The notes under the pieces are model-generated. The model did no database searches. It was given only the letters and a program-made list of their open reading frames with translations, and was not told the DNA's origin. Shown here piece by piece: positions 1 through 11,991 of a DNA stretch of 64,000 nt. The stretch is taken from assembly GCF_000835495.1 (NCBI RefSeq), contig NW_015622542.1, positions 1,014,485-1,078,484 on the forward strand. The letters are read 5' to 3'. This stretch comes from Cladophialophora immunda (lineage: Eukaryota; Ascomycota; Eurotiomycetes; Chaetothyriales; Herpotrichiellaceae). Every line of letters starts with the position of its first letter. The first letter of the stretch is position 1. The position numbers were made by a program, and so were the translations under genes.

Positions 1-467
1 ATTAGGACTATCTCGACGAGGATAGGGCTAAGGGCGAAGGGTAAGGAGGCTAGCAAGTAGAAGGTAAGAGAGCAAGAGGAAGGGTATTAAGTCGAGAGGT
101 GATGGTTTTTAAAGCGGTATGGTCAGGGTCAGGGGGTGAACCCCAAGCGAGCGCCGAGCGGATTTTACTCTGCTGGAGCCCGCTTAGCGTCCACCACCAC
201 CTCGTCTCGCTCAATGACTCCCATCAACTCAACCCAAGGGGAAACATAGCTTGCACACCGCCCAACTGAGCGCCCCAAGATTCAATAGGAGGTAGAACGG
301 AGGCTCTGGCGCTGGCTGATTTGAAGTCTCACATCCGATCTTGACAGGCCGGGGTCGTTAAGCGCTGCAACACCTTTCCCAACCTGGGTGAGTCGATCAG
401 AGACTTGGCCTGCATTCAGCCTCGTTCGATGCAATGCTGACCAAGAGACCAGGAAGGACAGTCAGTC
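1..467. other. Intergenic, purine-rich with many TAG/TTA words
   Basis: No gene is visible. The first 110 bases are strongly purine-rich on the plus strand and full of TAG and TTA words, unlike the promoter-type sequence further in. The style resembles the degenerate stretches near 23.6 and 62.5 kb, which may be decayed repeat. Bases from about 300 to 467 are the probable promoter and leader of the Nudix gene. Confidence 0.4.
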
Positions 468-1148
468 ATGGCCAATTCCACCATCCCCTGTCCGGAATTC
501 ACATTCACCTCCCACCCCTCCGTGTCGTCATTCGCGGTGCCATTCCAGACATACATCGCCGACCAGGCCACAATCTCGGGGAGCCTAGACTACCAATACG
601 TCGCCGTGGGCGCCCATGTCTTTTCTCGACGCCCCACCGCGACCGATACCGCCGGCCCCGCTCATACCGACGACAACAACGACAACGGAAGCAATGACCT
701 CCGGGTCCTCCTCATCCAGCGCGCGGCCCACGACTCGGCGCCTCTTCGCTGGGAGGTGCCGGGCGGCGCGAGCGACCTCGAAGACGCCAGCATCCTGCAC
801 TCCGTCGCTCGGGAGCTGTGGGAAGAAGCCGGGTTGGTGGCGACAGCCATCGGACCACTCGTGGGCCAGGGCCACGTCTTTCTCACGCGAAGTGGGAAGC
901 GAGTGTGTAAGTTTGAGTTTCTCGTGGAGGTGGAGGGAGGCGATGCGTTTCCTGCTGGCCCGGCCCAGGTAAGGCTAGATCCGAACGAGCATGTGGATTA
1001 TGTATGGGCAACAGAGCAAGAGTGCAGGGATGGCAGGACCAATGTAGAGAATGTTGAGTTGTCATTTACGACGTGGCAGCAGAAGGCGACTTTGCTTGAA
1101 GCATTCAAGGTCCGAAAGGAATTGCACGGGTCGACGATACAGTCGTGA
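468..1148 (+). CDS. Nudix hydrolase family protein (226 aa)
   Basis: This is a single-exon gene for a Nudix-fold protein, a family that hydrolyses nucleoside diphosphates linked to another group, usually with Mg2+ or Mn2+. The Nudix box lies at about residues 98-122, starting at PGGASDLED and continuing into the core RELWEEAGL, which holds the metal-binding glutamates. The spacing between the leading Gly-Gly and the RE core differs slightly from the textbook box, as I remember it also does in other fungal members. An Asp/Asn-rich insert at about residues 65-77 precedes the beta strand LRVLLIQRA. There is no signal peptide or membrane segment, so it is probably cytosolic. The ATG at 468 is the first one in a frame that covers the whole domain. 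The substrate cannot be read from sequence. Confidence 0.85.
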   Translation: MANSTIPCPEFTFTSHPSVSSFAVPFQTYIADQATISGSLDYQYVAVGAHVFSRRPTATDTAGPAHTDDNNDNGSNDLRVLLIQRAAHDSAPLRWEVPGGASDLEDASILHSVARELWEEAGLVATAIGPLVGQGHVFLTRSGKRVCKFEFLVEVEGGDAFPAGPAQVRLDPNEHVDYVWATEQECRDGRTNVENVELSFTTWQQKATLLEAFKVRKELHGSTIQS

Positions 1149-1409
1149 CGCTGATCATCAACAAGAACGAGGCTGGGCGAGGACAAGGTAGGAATTTACA
1201 GCCATAAATCGATCAGAGCATCCTGGTCTCATCAATACCTGTTATCACATTATTACATGCCTGAGTAGTACTCAAGTTTTATCGTTTCCTTGCTGCAGAT
1301 GCTACTTGAAGCGGCCCTACTAAGAAGCCTCAATGAGCACTCCAATTCACCGTTTGCAATGCATCCAAACTCGCATCCATCGTGTATCTTTCGTCCATTT
1401 GTTCATAAA

Positions 1410-2747
1410 TCATGCTGAATTGGGCACAGGCTTGCGCTCCAGGCTCTTCCGGCCGTGGCTACTCGTGCCGTTGGTCAGGGCAGCGGGAGGGTCTCTGACA
1501 GATGAAGTGGCACCCCCATAACCGTTCGTGGGCCCAGCCGTCGAATGAAGACCGGCGTCGCGCTCCACATCTGCGTCGCTCTTATTAAGGTAACGATCCT
1601 GATGCACTGCGCCCGTGTCAAACCCAGCCGCCTGCCCTCGGAGACCATGAGCAGCGTCGAAGGGCGCACCGCCATAATGCTCTCCGTATCCCCACCCAGC
1701 TTGTCTGGTGAAGACTGCGGTTTCAAACCCTCCGGCACCGGCTGCCCCTGCACCATAGGAGAATGGAGTATGACGGGTCAACGGGATGTGGTTGAATCTG
1801 AAGTCCCAGACTGAGGCATATACCATGCGGTAGCTCGAGATGGCGAAAACAGACCCGATAACAGCGCCAGCAAAGACGTCATACCAGTTGTGATATTCGT
1901 CAATGGTAAGAGCGCCACCAATCAGGCAAGCACCGAGCAGGGGAGCATAAGTTACAATGAGTTTCCAGAATGCTGGGTGGTGGTTGCTGAACACTTTCAG
2001 CTTGGCGTTGAGGTAGAAGTAGAGGTACACGAAGCCACCAAACGCCGCGGTGGTGTGGCCCGATGGCATGGACTCGAGCGAATCGTCAATCTGGTCGACA
2101 TCGCCCCGGCAAATATTTCTCTGGAACATGATATTCTGGAACCCTCGGCCAGGGTGCGCAGCCATCAATGCCGGGTCTGGGTCACAGACGGCTAAGAAAT
2201 GAGGTCGCAATCCGCCGATCAGCCATTTAACAAACACTTGAAATACTGCCGCTCCAATGAGAGAGTACAGGAGACCGATGATTGCATTGTTGGCATCCCA
2301 GAAAGAGCGAATGCGAATCTGCATGCACAGGATGATGAAGATTGGGATCAACGAGGCAAGGAGGGCGGCGAGCCAGATTGGGACGATTTCATGGCGTAGC
2401 GGATAGGCGAACTCGGGATAGACGATCTCTCCATCGGAAAACGTCACTGGGAATGAGCGGCTAGGAGCAGGTTTGGCTTCATAGACTCCGAGGCCGATGG
2501 CGCCCATGGCAGCCATGGTCAAAAGATCCAGCCATGTGAACTTGAGCCTGCCTCTTTGTCAGATCTTTTGCCATGGGTGACGAGCGGGGAGGGATTACCA
2601 TTGCCCGAAGCTCGGTCTGCGGTTGAAGTCGCCCGAGTCAATGTCGAAAACTGCCCGACGGTTTCGTTTTTCACGACGAAGCGCATGGCCGTTGTTGGTA
2701 TGACCGTTTGCTGCTGGGGTGTGAGTTCGGCGCGAAAAGAGGCCCAT
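1410..2747 (-). CDS. PAP2-family lipid phosphatase (DPP1/LPP-like), 2 exons
   Basis: This integral membrane phosphatase should dephosphorylate phosphatidate, diacylglycerol pyrophosphate or related lipids. Exon 1 is 2747-2599, the 51-bp intron is 2598-2548, and exon 2 is 2547-1410, giving about 428 aa. The spliced junction reads SFGQW-LKFTWLDLLTMAAMG and restores a first membrane segment. All three PAP2 signatures are present: K-x6-RP in KWLIGGLRP, SGH in SMPSGHTTAAFG, and the third motif around DEYHNWYD, where the usual SR start is replaced. About six hydrophobic helices surround these motifs. The N-terminus is basic and the C-terminal ~120 residues are Gly/Ala-rich and probably disordered. 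The DPP1-type assignment rests on the motifs; exact substrate preference is not visible. Confidence 0.9.
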
Positions 2748-3940
2748 CTTGACCGGTGGGATGGATATCAGGTACGAAAAGAAAGGGTGCTGATCAAATA
2801 AGAGGGGCAGAGAGCAGATGTGTCAGAGCGAAGAAGGGAATTAGTTGAAGGGAAGGTCAGAAAAGGGAGAGGCTACCTCTCCTTGATGTCGGGCAACTGC
2901 AGACGTTCACTGCCGTACCTGCTCGATGTCAGTGGAATCGAAGTGATGAGAATGCAGCGAGGTGAAGACGAAGTATTTCAACTTCGCTCTCTCGCCCTGT
3001 GCCACAAGGCCGTGAATGACGCAGTGGGAATTGTGTTAGCATATTAGTGGATGTCATTTCCATCCCCAAGAGAGATGCCTTTGCCTTGTTTTCGGACAGC
3101 ACGACGCCGTTGCTTGCACGAAAACGGGTGACGGTGAACCCACGGACTGGAGTTTGGAATGCAGATCGCAAAAGAACAAGTGCCAACTGGGAAATCGGGT
3201 GTCACACTAAATGATGCTAAGTGACTTGGCTGACGTTGAAATGTGGCTGCAAGCCACCATGACGACAGGGATCAGCTGCTGTGATACCGCAGATCGAGAT
3301 GATCGAGCAGCAGCAGCAATAGCTAATGGCCACGGCAGACGCCCAAGAGAGGCGGAATGTTGAATTGCAAGTCTATTCCCATCCTCATGGTCTGCTCTGA
3401 TACACGAATAAGATGCCCAAGCAACTCCAAGCTCCAGCCAAGCTCCCCCGTCAGCCCACCTGGTGTGGCGTCGGACGGGCCAGCAAGCCACACTCCAGAA
3501 AGATACGAGAAGCGAATGAGAGGAGAATTCTGAGAGGAACTCTATTGATACTATGAGAGGAGATATCATAGAGTACATAAAGAGCAGTCCGAGTGGATAG
3601 ATCCTCCATCTCCTGTCGACAATGCACCGATTCCGCGGCAACGAGCTCAAGCGCGGTGTATAGACACGCATATCCTTCCCTTCGATAAATGCGCGAGCAC
3701 CGGTCACCACTTCCCAACGGATACACCTTCCTCAGCAGTGACGGGTTCAAGCATAAATGGACCAATCCAGCCATTCCGCTCGAGTGTCGGAAAAGGCCTT
3801 CATTGCTACAAGCCGAACTTGAGCTGCGTCCGTTCCTGTGAGTCGATTTTCAATGCCGTCTCTCGACAGAATCGATGCTTTGTTCCGTAAGATGTCAATG
3901 CCTTTCTTTTTGTAGTTCTTTTTCTGTGAGATATCCTCGT
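2748..3940. other. Intergenic, about 1.2 kb, no gene seen
   Basis: This is the shared upstream side of the PAP2 gene and downstream side of the small gene at 3941. Several short open frames exist on both strands, the longest 167 codons at 3207-3710 minus, but none has a protein-like composition, a recognisable motif, or splice sites joining it to anything. I regard it as promoter, UTR and spacer. Confidence 0.5.
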
Positions 3941-4318
3941 CTAGTCCAGCGTGTCGATCCAGTTCATGCCTTCAAAGATCTCCATCATTTTGTAGCAGAG
4001 TCCGACATCGTCACCGGGATAACCTCCGAATAGTTTGATCTGTTCGGCCTCAATGGTGGCAGCTTCACGGCTTTGAGCTTTCTCGCGGGTTTGCCAGGCA
4101 ACATATCGATTGTACCAATGTCTCGAGGCAACGCTAGGGTTCGCAGTGCGCAGGGCTTGGGCCATGGGAGATTGTATGTCTGTGTTTGCAGAGGATGGAA
4201 AAAGAGCGGAAGAATCTGACGGCGCCGAGAGCTCGTCTGGCATCTCAAAGATGGGGTTTAGAGAGGTATGGTTGCGGTTGCGAGGGCGAACCCGCCTGCG
4301 GTTGTGTTTGTGTGCCAT
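3941..4318 (-). CDS. Conserved small fungal protein of unknown function (125 aa)
   Basis: A single-exon gene. The N-terminus is basic (AHKHNRRRVRPRNRNH), followed by a Ser-rich linker and a C-terminal block of about 60 residues with the pattern ASRHWYNRYVAWQTREKAQS, then FGGYPGDDVGLCYKMMEIF and a final acidic tail. The C-terminal block looks like a conserved module: dense in Trp and Tyr, with a predicted amphipathic helix. I have a general recollection of similar short fungal proteins ending in a GGxPGDDVGLCYKM-type motif, but no function is known to me. It has no signal peptide or membrane helix; the basic start could be a nuclear signal. Confidence that it is a real gene is moderate to good. 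Confidence 0.6.
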   Translation of the reverse strand: MAHKHNRRRVRPRNRNHTSLNPIFEMPDELSAPSDSSALFPSSANTDIQSPMAQALRTANPSVASRHWYNRYVAWQTREKAQSREAATIEAEQIKLFGGYPGDDVGLCYKMMEIFEGMNWIDTLD

Positions 4319-5266
4319 TGCAATGAGGAGCTTTCCTGGGTGGGAAGCCTAGATGAGCATGAGCGAAGGGAATGCTGTCGCGAGATCAAGTGAGTGCCAG
4401 CTGGACAAGTTTAATGGGAAATCATATAAAGCATGGGAAAGTGATACCCAGCATGAGAGCGAGGTATATATGCCCGATCCATGCATGAGCCTTGCCGATG
4501 GCGACAAAGGTAGCGTGAGTCACATGAGAGATACCTAGATCTGGCCCAGAGAGGAAACTCAGCAGGCGGCTAATAGTCAGAACGAGGGTAGCATGACGAC
4601 TTGTTGGGCATGCCTGCGTTGTCGTCCTCGTCCACACAGGCACAACAGGCCTTGTGGTGTGAGAGTCATAAACGGAGTGGCGTGCACCAGTCGGATGAGA
4701 GGGCCGGCCAGGCGCCCATGAGTCATGACACTTGTGGTGTAGTGGCATGAGTTCCTGGCGACCTGCATCTCGTGACTCGTGGTGAGTGCTGAATGGTGGA
4801 GAGCAAAAAATCCTTGAAGACTGGGCTCAGAGTCTAGACCATGAAGGGACAATACAAAGGATCGAGGGGGATCTTGAAACACATCGAAACGTGGAACGTG
4901 GATGGCTGCATCAGCTGTTGGGGCGAGAGGAGACGGCGGCGGAGAAATGTTTTTGCCACTTGCTTGGCTCGAAGGATGGTCTTGGCAGTGGGTACGGCGG
5001 ATCACTACAGATGCAGACGCAGTGCGGTCTCGGATGCCAAGAAACTGGGGAAGCACCCCATTGCCGAGGCTTCTGGTTGGCAATCACGGCCGATCGATAA
5101 CTCCAAGAATGGCCTTTTGCCGCGGATCCAACACCACCTGCAACATTTACTTCCCAATATTCTTGGATCTTACTTCTGCTCTTCTTGAGAAACCCCAAAC
5201 CCAAAAAGAATCCGAGACCCGTGGCAAGCAAAAGGCCTGAAACGACACTACGATCCGGGAGCAGCC
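4319..5266. other. Intergenic, about 0.95 kb, divergent promoter region
   Basis: This lies between the small minus-strand gene and the plus-strand SDR gene, so it should hold both promoters. Overlapping short frames on both strands at 4577-5300 have no recognisable domain and look like chance. No repeat or RNA gene was seen. Confidence 0.5.
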
Positions 5267-6254
5267 ATGACTTCGACAGCAGATCTCCGAATCTCCTCAC
5301 TCTTCGATGTCAGCAACCATGTAGTGCTGGTCACCGGAGGAGCAACCGGACTGGGCGAAATGGCAGCTCAAGGGTTTATTCAGAACGGTGCCCGGGTCTT
5401 CATTGCCAGTCGGAAAGAGTCCGAGTTGAAGAAGACGGCAGACCGGCTCAACTCTCTGGGACCGGGCAAGTGCGAATACATCGTTGCCGACCTGAAGGAT
5501 AAGGCTGGTTGTGATGGTCTGGTCAACGAGGTGAAGAAGCGAACGGATCGTCTGACGGTGTTGGTCAACAACACTGGTGCTACATGGGGAGCTCCATATG
5601 ACGACTTCCCAGAAAGCGGTTGGGATAAGTTGATGTCACTGAATGTCAAGTCCATCTTCTACATGACCGTTGGATTGCACGATCTGCTGCTCAAGGGTAC
5701 CAACGCCGACATGCCCTCGCGGGTCATCAACGTCGCTTCCATGGCCGGAATCCAGACGAGCGACGTCACCACAACCGGAGACGGGGGGCTTTCTGCACCG
5801 GGTCACGGCACCTTCAGCTGTATGATTGTCCCCTGAAATTGCATATGGAAAACCCATACTGACAATCTCGATACAGACGGACCATCAAAGGCTGCATGTA
5901 TTCACCTCAGCAAGTTGCAAGCGTCCAAATTGGCCCCACTGAACATCATGGTCAACTGCATCTGCCCGTAAGTTTGCCCTGTCATGCACCTTGATCGGGA
6001 ACGCGTATATGCTGACCTACAACCGCAGTGGTGTCTTCCCATCTCGAATGACAAACTTTGGCATTCAAAAGTACATGGACACCCTGCTGGAACGACAACC
6101 CACCGGACGAGTGGGCAAGCCGTCTGACTTTGCAGGGTTGGTCCTGTTCCTCAGCAGCAAAGCATCGGCCCATATGACGGGCAATGTGATTGAGATTGAT
6201 GGCGGCAGCACACTCAGTGGCTGGAGAGCGAGGAAGAGGGACAGCAAAATCTAG
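5267..6254 (+). CDS. Short-chain dehydrogenase/reductase with peroxisomal-type C-terminus (289 aa, 3 exons)
   Basis: A classical SDR that should reduce or oxidise a carbonyl/alcohol using NAD(P)(H). Exons are 5267-5819, 5877-5967 and 6029-6254. The cofactor loop TGGATGLG is at about residues 24-31 and the NNTG strand (normally NNAG) is near residue 103. The catalytic Tyr is created by splicing: the exon 1/2 junction gives YGPSKAAC, the Y-x3-K active site. The C-terminal half has the usual VNCICPG and IDGGST segments. It resembles fungal proteins annotated as RhlG-like 3-oxoacyl reductases. The protein ends in Ser-Lys-Ile, a recognised variant of the PTS1 peroxisome signal, preceded by a basic stretch (RARKRD) that usually strengthens PTS1. 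Substrate is unknown; a role in peroxisomal acyl metabolism is inference. Confidence 0.9.
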
Positions 6255-7209
6255 ACTGATAGAACTAGAATCGACGCGTGTGGAGTGGCAGCTAGTCAGC
6301 CTTGTCGGATAGATACAGTTTCTGTGTCACCAATGCTGTGTGCTCCGTGCTAGGCTGATTCAACATGTAACTAACCAAACCGAAGCGCAGGACTCTCAAA
6401 AGCACTTCCCTATCTACTATAAGGATCAATCTTGACGTGTTTCATATGCTGCTCTTTGGATGCCACCACGACTGCGGACGGTGATTTTTCAGATCGGGAA
6501 GGGTGCATGATGCATGTAAAAAGGCTGTGGTTGGCACGGAGTCACTGGAGTCGCTACTGACGTCGGAGGCACCCTTTAACTGGAGCGGTGCTGCTTGGCG
6601 TCCCTGGGCTCCCTTGGGCTCCCCGGAGCCATCAACCAATTGTTGGTGAGCAGGGGGGGCTGGTGAGCTTCTAGGCGCAGGGTTGCCCCCCCAAAGACTC
6701 CCAAGACTGACGGCACCAACGAAGCCAAATGCTCTTCTGGCCCTGCCGCTGGCAGCGTTTCATCCGCTGCCATGGGAAGCACCAGAAGCAAGTCCCTGTG
6801 TCCCTCGTGTCTCGACCCCTTCACCTGCATCCCCTTCTCCATCCGCGTCTCTCCCCTTCATCCCCAACTCAAACTCCTAAAACACCTGTGACCAACAAGT
6901 CCGCAAATCCCCCCCAAAACCCAAGATGGTGGTATTCTGCCTCTCGTCCTCTTGGAGGCATTGCACTTGATTGCATTTTGATTTCCAACTATTGATTTGA
7001 CGGCAAATCCCAGATTTATCACGGCCGCACCTCTCAACCAGCCCGCTCTCTCTGCGATCGATTAGCCTAACTGCATCCCCGCCTGCGCCATTTCGCCCTG
7101 GCTTCTTCGCTCTTCCGCTGCCGTACATCACCCTCTCGCCACCTTTTGACGTCTTCTTACTTCCTCCTCTTCCTTCCATCTTTCCATCGTTGGGCTCATT
7201 CTTTGAGCG
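6255..7209. other. Intergenic, about 0.95 kb
   Basis: Downstream of the SDR and upstream of the Ssh4-like gene. From about 6830 the plus strand becomes C- and CT-rich (for example TCCCCTTCTCCATCCGCG), typical of a fungal promoter and 5' leader. No coding region is supported. Confidence 0.5.
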
Positions 7210-8861
7210 ATGCGTCCTGGCGGAGAAACGCTGCAATATGACAGACTCACGATGACCTTTCAAACCTCCCTTTATCCTACCACGCCATTATCCTCCGATC
7301 CGACCTCCGTCCCTTCCTCACCCTCCTTCGCCGGGCATGATGACTGGCGGGAAGGGCCTTCACTTCCTTTCAGACCCCGTCCCGATGGCTCACCTACCTC
7401 GATTGTCATAAATATCAGTGATGGCGGTGCAACTGGCCGCGGCATCCTTATCGGGCTATTATCTGCGTTTGGTTCCGCTGGTGTTGCGGTGCTTGTTCTT
7501 GCAATCTTCTTTTTCTTCAGATATACATCTCGTGGCCGTATCCTGTTAGACCGGATAGGCCGGCCCGGCGAGTTCGACGATGAGCAAGCCTTTGCGCAGG
7601 AAGAGGCCGAGGCCTTGGAGACGATGGACGAGTTGCAGAGGGCCGAGTATTTAAGAGCAAAAGGTATGAACTAATCCCATAATAAGTCAATCACTCTCGC
7701 TCAAGTTCTGACGGCGACACAGCATTTATACAAGCGAATCCTCCAGAGTCCGTGCAGACTGATATATCGCTGTCGCAGTTTCTGGCGATCCAAGAAAAAG
7801 GTGTTTCTGCGTGGGAGTTTGAGCCGGAATTGGAAATCGCCAACTGCTTTGTCGAAGCGAGAACCGAAATCGAGTTCTTTGACTCAGAGTGCAGTGTACA
7901 GAGCAATCTGCCAGTACCCAAGCAAAACGAAGTGTATTACTGGGAGGCTAAGATATACGACAAGCCGGAGAATAGCCTGATCAGCATTGGTATGACCACG
8001 AAACCATACCCTCTGTTTAGATTGCCGGGTAAGTGCATTGTCTTTTTTCCATGGGCTGCCAAAATTCCAGGTGCTGACTGATCAGGTTTCCATAAAACAT
8101 CGGTCGCATATCTTTCCACGGGACATCGACGCTACAACCAACCGTTTACCGCAAGCACCTATGGTCCACCTTACGTGCAAGGAGATGTGATCGGGGTAGG
8201 ATACCGGCCTCGAACCGGCAGCATTTTCTTCACACGCAACGGGAAAAAACTAGACGAGATTGCGCACAACTTAAAGACCCAGAACTTCTTCCCGACTGTC
8301 GGCGCCAACGGGCCCTGCCACGTGCATGTGAATTTTGGTCAGATGGGGTTTGTGTTTATCGAGGCGAATGTCAAGAAATGGGGGTTGGCACCTATGACGG
8401 GAAGTCTTGCACCACCTCCACCGTATGGGAGCGAGCAAGGTAGCATCCTGCTCGAGACCGGAAGAGAAGGAACGCGGCAGTCGACATACGAGCCTGGACA
8501 CTCGAGAACACGAAGTGGCCTGGCAAGGCTTGGTCTCCCAGCTGGCAATCCTGGGCCCGTCCGGTCAGCCACGGATATATCTTTAGCGCAACTGGCGCAT
8601 ATATCGACACAGGATTTGCCCAGCCAGGGGAACGCGCTTCTGGACATCGGAGATATACAGAACCAGCCTGTGGAGAATACGCCTGCTGGGCAGCAGATTA
8701 TCCCGCCTCCCGAGTATAGCAGTCCTCCAGGGAGTCGAAGGTCGAGTGGGGACGGCGACGAAGACGAGAGGCAAGAGTTGTTGCGCGAACGGACAGGAGG
8801 ACCACCCATTCCCACGTACGATGCTGCTGTGGGCGAAGCGGCAGGACCCAGCCATACATGA
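7210..8861 (+). CDS. SSH4: Ssh4/Ear1-like SPRY-domain membrane protein, Rsp5 adaptor (511 aa, 3 exons)
   Basis: In yeast, Ssh4 and Ear1 sit in endosome/vacuole membranes and recruit the ubiquitin ligase Rsp5 to cargo proteins. Exons are 7210-7663, 7723-8028 and 8086-8861. One membrane helix lies at about residues 79-104 (ILIGLLSAFGSAGVAVLVL, then Phe-rich). A SPRY domain follows, from the VSAWEFEPELEIANCFVEA region to VHVNFGQMGFVFIEANVKKW, with the typical YYWEAKI and GDVIGVGYRP strands. The C-terminal tail has Rsp5-type PY motifs: PPPYGS and the looser PPPEYSS and PIPTYDAA. This order (TM, SPRY, PY tail) is diagnostic of the Ssh4 family. The ATG at 7210 is the first in frame; a second at 7252 would also keep the helix. 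Confidence 0.9.
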
Positions 8862-10008
8862 CGAGATACCCCTGAGCATGAAATAAATATCCTTTACGAG
8901 CATGAGTGCAAATATGACCTGAATGATTCCGTTTCCAGTAATACTACTGTAGCAGGCGTGGTTCATTTAGGGCTGACCTCCTGTCAACCGCAGTTTGCTT
9001 ATGACAGAGCGCGTCCATCTGTCAGAGTTCCAGGACGCAGCAGATGTGGATACTTCATGCATGGTCATCCCGACGCGGCCAGACCTGGGGAATCACAAGG
9101 CGACGCTCAGGAGCTGCATGCTTGATTATGAAAGAAATTCGTCATGCAAAAGCTTCAGGAGAGACGATGCTGGCCACCCACTGGCCAATCGACTGGATAT
9201 GCCTTCTAGTTATGGATTTGGGCGACCGTTGAGGCCGCCTGCACGTTTGGTTTGCTTTCACCTCGTGTTCAGTTCGTCCTAGAACCCATCGGGAGGCCAT
9301 GATCTCGTTAGGGGTCAAGCGGAGGGCTGTAAAGTCTCCTGCTCTTCATCCAACCTTCTCGTTCCCAGCCGTCTCCGAACATAAATTCCAAGAATGACGC
9401 AGCCATGGCGGCCACCCACGAATGTTTATCTCTCTCCAATATGCGGCATGCAGGATGTTGACAGCTGAACTATTGGCATGAACATGCTTTTTCCCCTTGA
9501 TTTGACTTTGGGCATATCGTTCGTTTCTGGACTGTAACCTCCGTCTATCCTTATCATTATTACGTTGATCCTGCGACCCGAAGGCCTGTGCGACTCTGGA
9601 AAATACCTCCCTAGACAATGCCTGCGTTGAATGTTTGTTGCTTCACATTCCAACGATCGCAACCTCCTCGGTCCTGCTACATATAGTGAAATCCCGCTCG
9701 AGTAATTGACAAGTCGACATACGCAAAGATCCAGGACTCGTCTCCCTCCAGCACCCCCCGCCCCTCAGCTGCTGCAGCTGATCTTCATCCTCACTCCACC
9801 CGTTCCCGAGCTGTTTCGGCTCCGGTTTGAAGCAGCTTCCCGAGACTCGTCCCGAACTTTGGAGTAACCCCAGACCAGACCGAAATCACAGGGCTTTGCG
9901 GACAGCGAAACAAAGGCATTGTGGAGCGAGCCACAGCAGTGCAAGAGCGGGACGCGGCAAACAATCAAACAAAGACCTTTGTAAGAGGTGGGAAGGCAAA
10001 AGTCCTCG
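8862..10008. other. Intergenic, about 1.1 kb
   Basis: Between the Ssh4-like gene and PDE1, both on the plus strand. Short frames at 8995-9282 (+) and 9346-9662 (-) show no domain or splice connection. From about 9740 the sequence becomes C-rich and then purine-rich, fitting the promoter and leader of PDE1. Nothing else is supported. Confidence 0.5.
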
Positions 10009-11991
10009 ATGCGAGGAAATCATGCCTCACGCGACGCAGGCCCGGAGCCTCGCGAATTGGGCAACAAGGAGGAGGCTTCTTTTCAGGTGATCGTGCTGGT
10101 AAGTGAGGGCATGTCCTGCTATACATCTACTGGTCACCCATGACACGCGGGTCCAGCTCTCTTCGCAGCTACATACACTAGGGTGTTGAAATGTCGCAGG
10201 GGCTGACCGTCGGCTTAGGGATCTACAGGCGGACCTCGAGAAGACAATATCACAGGGTTGTTGGTGAGGGCACCGCAGTCGGAATGGCGCAAGAGTTCCA
10301 TGATCGCGGTGGATGCGGGAGCGCACTTGTCTAGCATGATCCGCATCCTTCAGAGAGAAATGCCACTGATGTCGGAGAAAGTGCCGGCCAAGGGATACTC
10401 GCAACTGTTGGAAAAGGGCCCCTTTGCAGGCCTTCGCTTTCCCAATATCAGTGCAAAGGCCAATGCACTGTACATCTTCCGCGAAATTCTCCACGGCTTC
10501 CTCATCACGCATCCGCATCTAGACCACCTCTCGGGCATGGCAATCAACACACCGGCGCTCGAATATGGCAGGGAAGCCAAAGCGATTGTGGCTCTGCCGT
10601 CCACCATCGAGGCCATCAAGAATCACATATTCAATGACTGGCTTTGGCCAAACTTGTCAGACGAGGGGAATGGAGTTGGCTTCGTGACCTATAGACGGCT
10701 GATCGAGGGTGGAAATCCTCGTTTAGGACTGGGCGAATCTCGAGGTTATGTCAACGTCTGCGACGGGTTGGCTACCAAGTGCTGGAGCGTGAGCCACGGC
10801 AAATGCCACAGAAGGGCACACAGCGCATCCTTTCAGCATGGCGACTCTTTCGGGTACCCACCCGACTACAACTTTCCATCTAGAAGACTGTCGCGGATAT
10901 CAGACGATCATGGTTATTTTGCCGCGGTCGCTCAACAACAGTCACAAAATGCCGGTGCCTATCCGCCTGGGCCAGTCCAGATGTCCGCTGGTCCAGTCAC
11001 GCCCGGCGGACCTCTCGCCTCGAACATTTTGGACAACTGTCATCTGTTTGAGCCAGTCTCAAGTTCCGCGTTCTTCATTCGCAATGATGCGACGGGGAAC
11101 GAGCTACTGATCTTTGGCGATGTTGAGCCCGATTCGGTCAGTCTATCCCCTCGCAACCACATCGTCTGGGATGACGCGGCTGGGAAAGTTGCGAGTGGAA
11201 TGCTCAAAGGCATCTTCATCGAGTGTTCATATGATGACAGCGTGCGCAACGAGGATCTTTATGGGCACCTCTGCCCAAGGCACCTGGTTGCAGAGCTCAC
11301 CTTCCTAGCCAATTGTGTCTTGAATCGGCGAAAACAGAAGACCTCCAACGACGGTGCCGCCACCGACGCGCTCCTAGACGGGCAAACACCTGGTCGGCCC
11401 GTTGGAGCCTCATCAGTACCTGATTTGATGATGCGACAGCCACCGACACCCTCAGAGCTGAAACGCAAACGAAAACGGGCAATGAATGGAGATCTAGCCT
11501 CCACGCCCGAACTCGCACGCGCCAGTTTTGACGGCTTGCCTTCACCACAACCTATTCCCAGCGGGTACGTGGGTAACCGATCGGTCTCGTCGACCCGCCG
11601 AAAGCGTTCACATGAGCCGCGAGAGAGCGACCACGCAGCTGCCCCGCCCACTCCAGGGCGCGGTCGCAATGTCACCTTCCAAGCCGATTCGGCCGCTGTG
11701 CCAGTCCCATCATCGAGCGACCCTGCACTCGCGGCGGCAACAACAACAACCTCGACGGTTCAGAATCACCAGCACCCATCTTCCCTCTCCGGTCCAGCAA
11801 ACTACCAGCGGGAAAAGCTTCCCGAGCCTCTAAAAGGTGTGACAGTACATGTTATTCATGTGAAGGATACGTTGATGGATGGTCCCGCTCCAGGGGACGT
11901 TATTCTCGGGCAGCTTCGGGCTTTGGGTGAGGAAGCAGGTTTAGGATGCGACTTTAATGTGACGAATTGTGGGGATAGTATCTGGGTGTAG
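10009..11991 (+). CDS. PDE1: Class II cAMP phosphodiesterase, PDE1 type (620 aa, 2 exons)
   Basis: A low-affinity cyclic-nucleotide phosphodiesterase that turns cAMP into AMP and dampens PKA signalling. Exon 1 is 10009-10098, the intron 10099-10218, and exon 2 10219-11991. The short first exon was found by matching the family start: splicing gives FQVIVL-GSTGGPREDNITG, the conserved glycine-rich first strand. An in-frame stop just before 10219 fixes the acceptor. The class II metal signature is THPHLDHLSG at about residue 115. Later motifs include LLIFGDVEPD and a C-terminal VHVIHVKDT. Between them is a long low-complexity insert (about residues 390-535) rich in Ser, Pro, Arg and Lys, plus another at about residues 215-280; both are probably disordered. 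There is no signal peptide. Confidence 0.93.

Noticed and set aside
9346..9662. Minus-strand frames upstream of PDE1
   Set aside because: Short, no domain, located in the expected promoter of PDE1.
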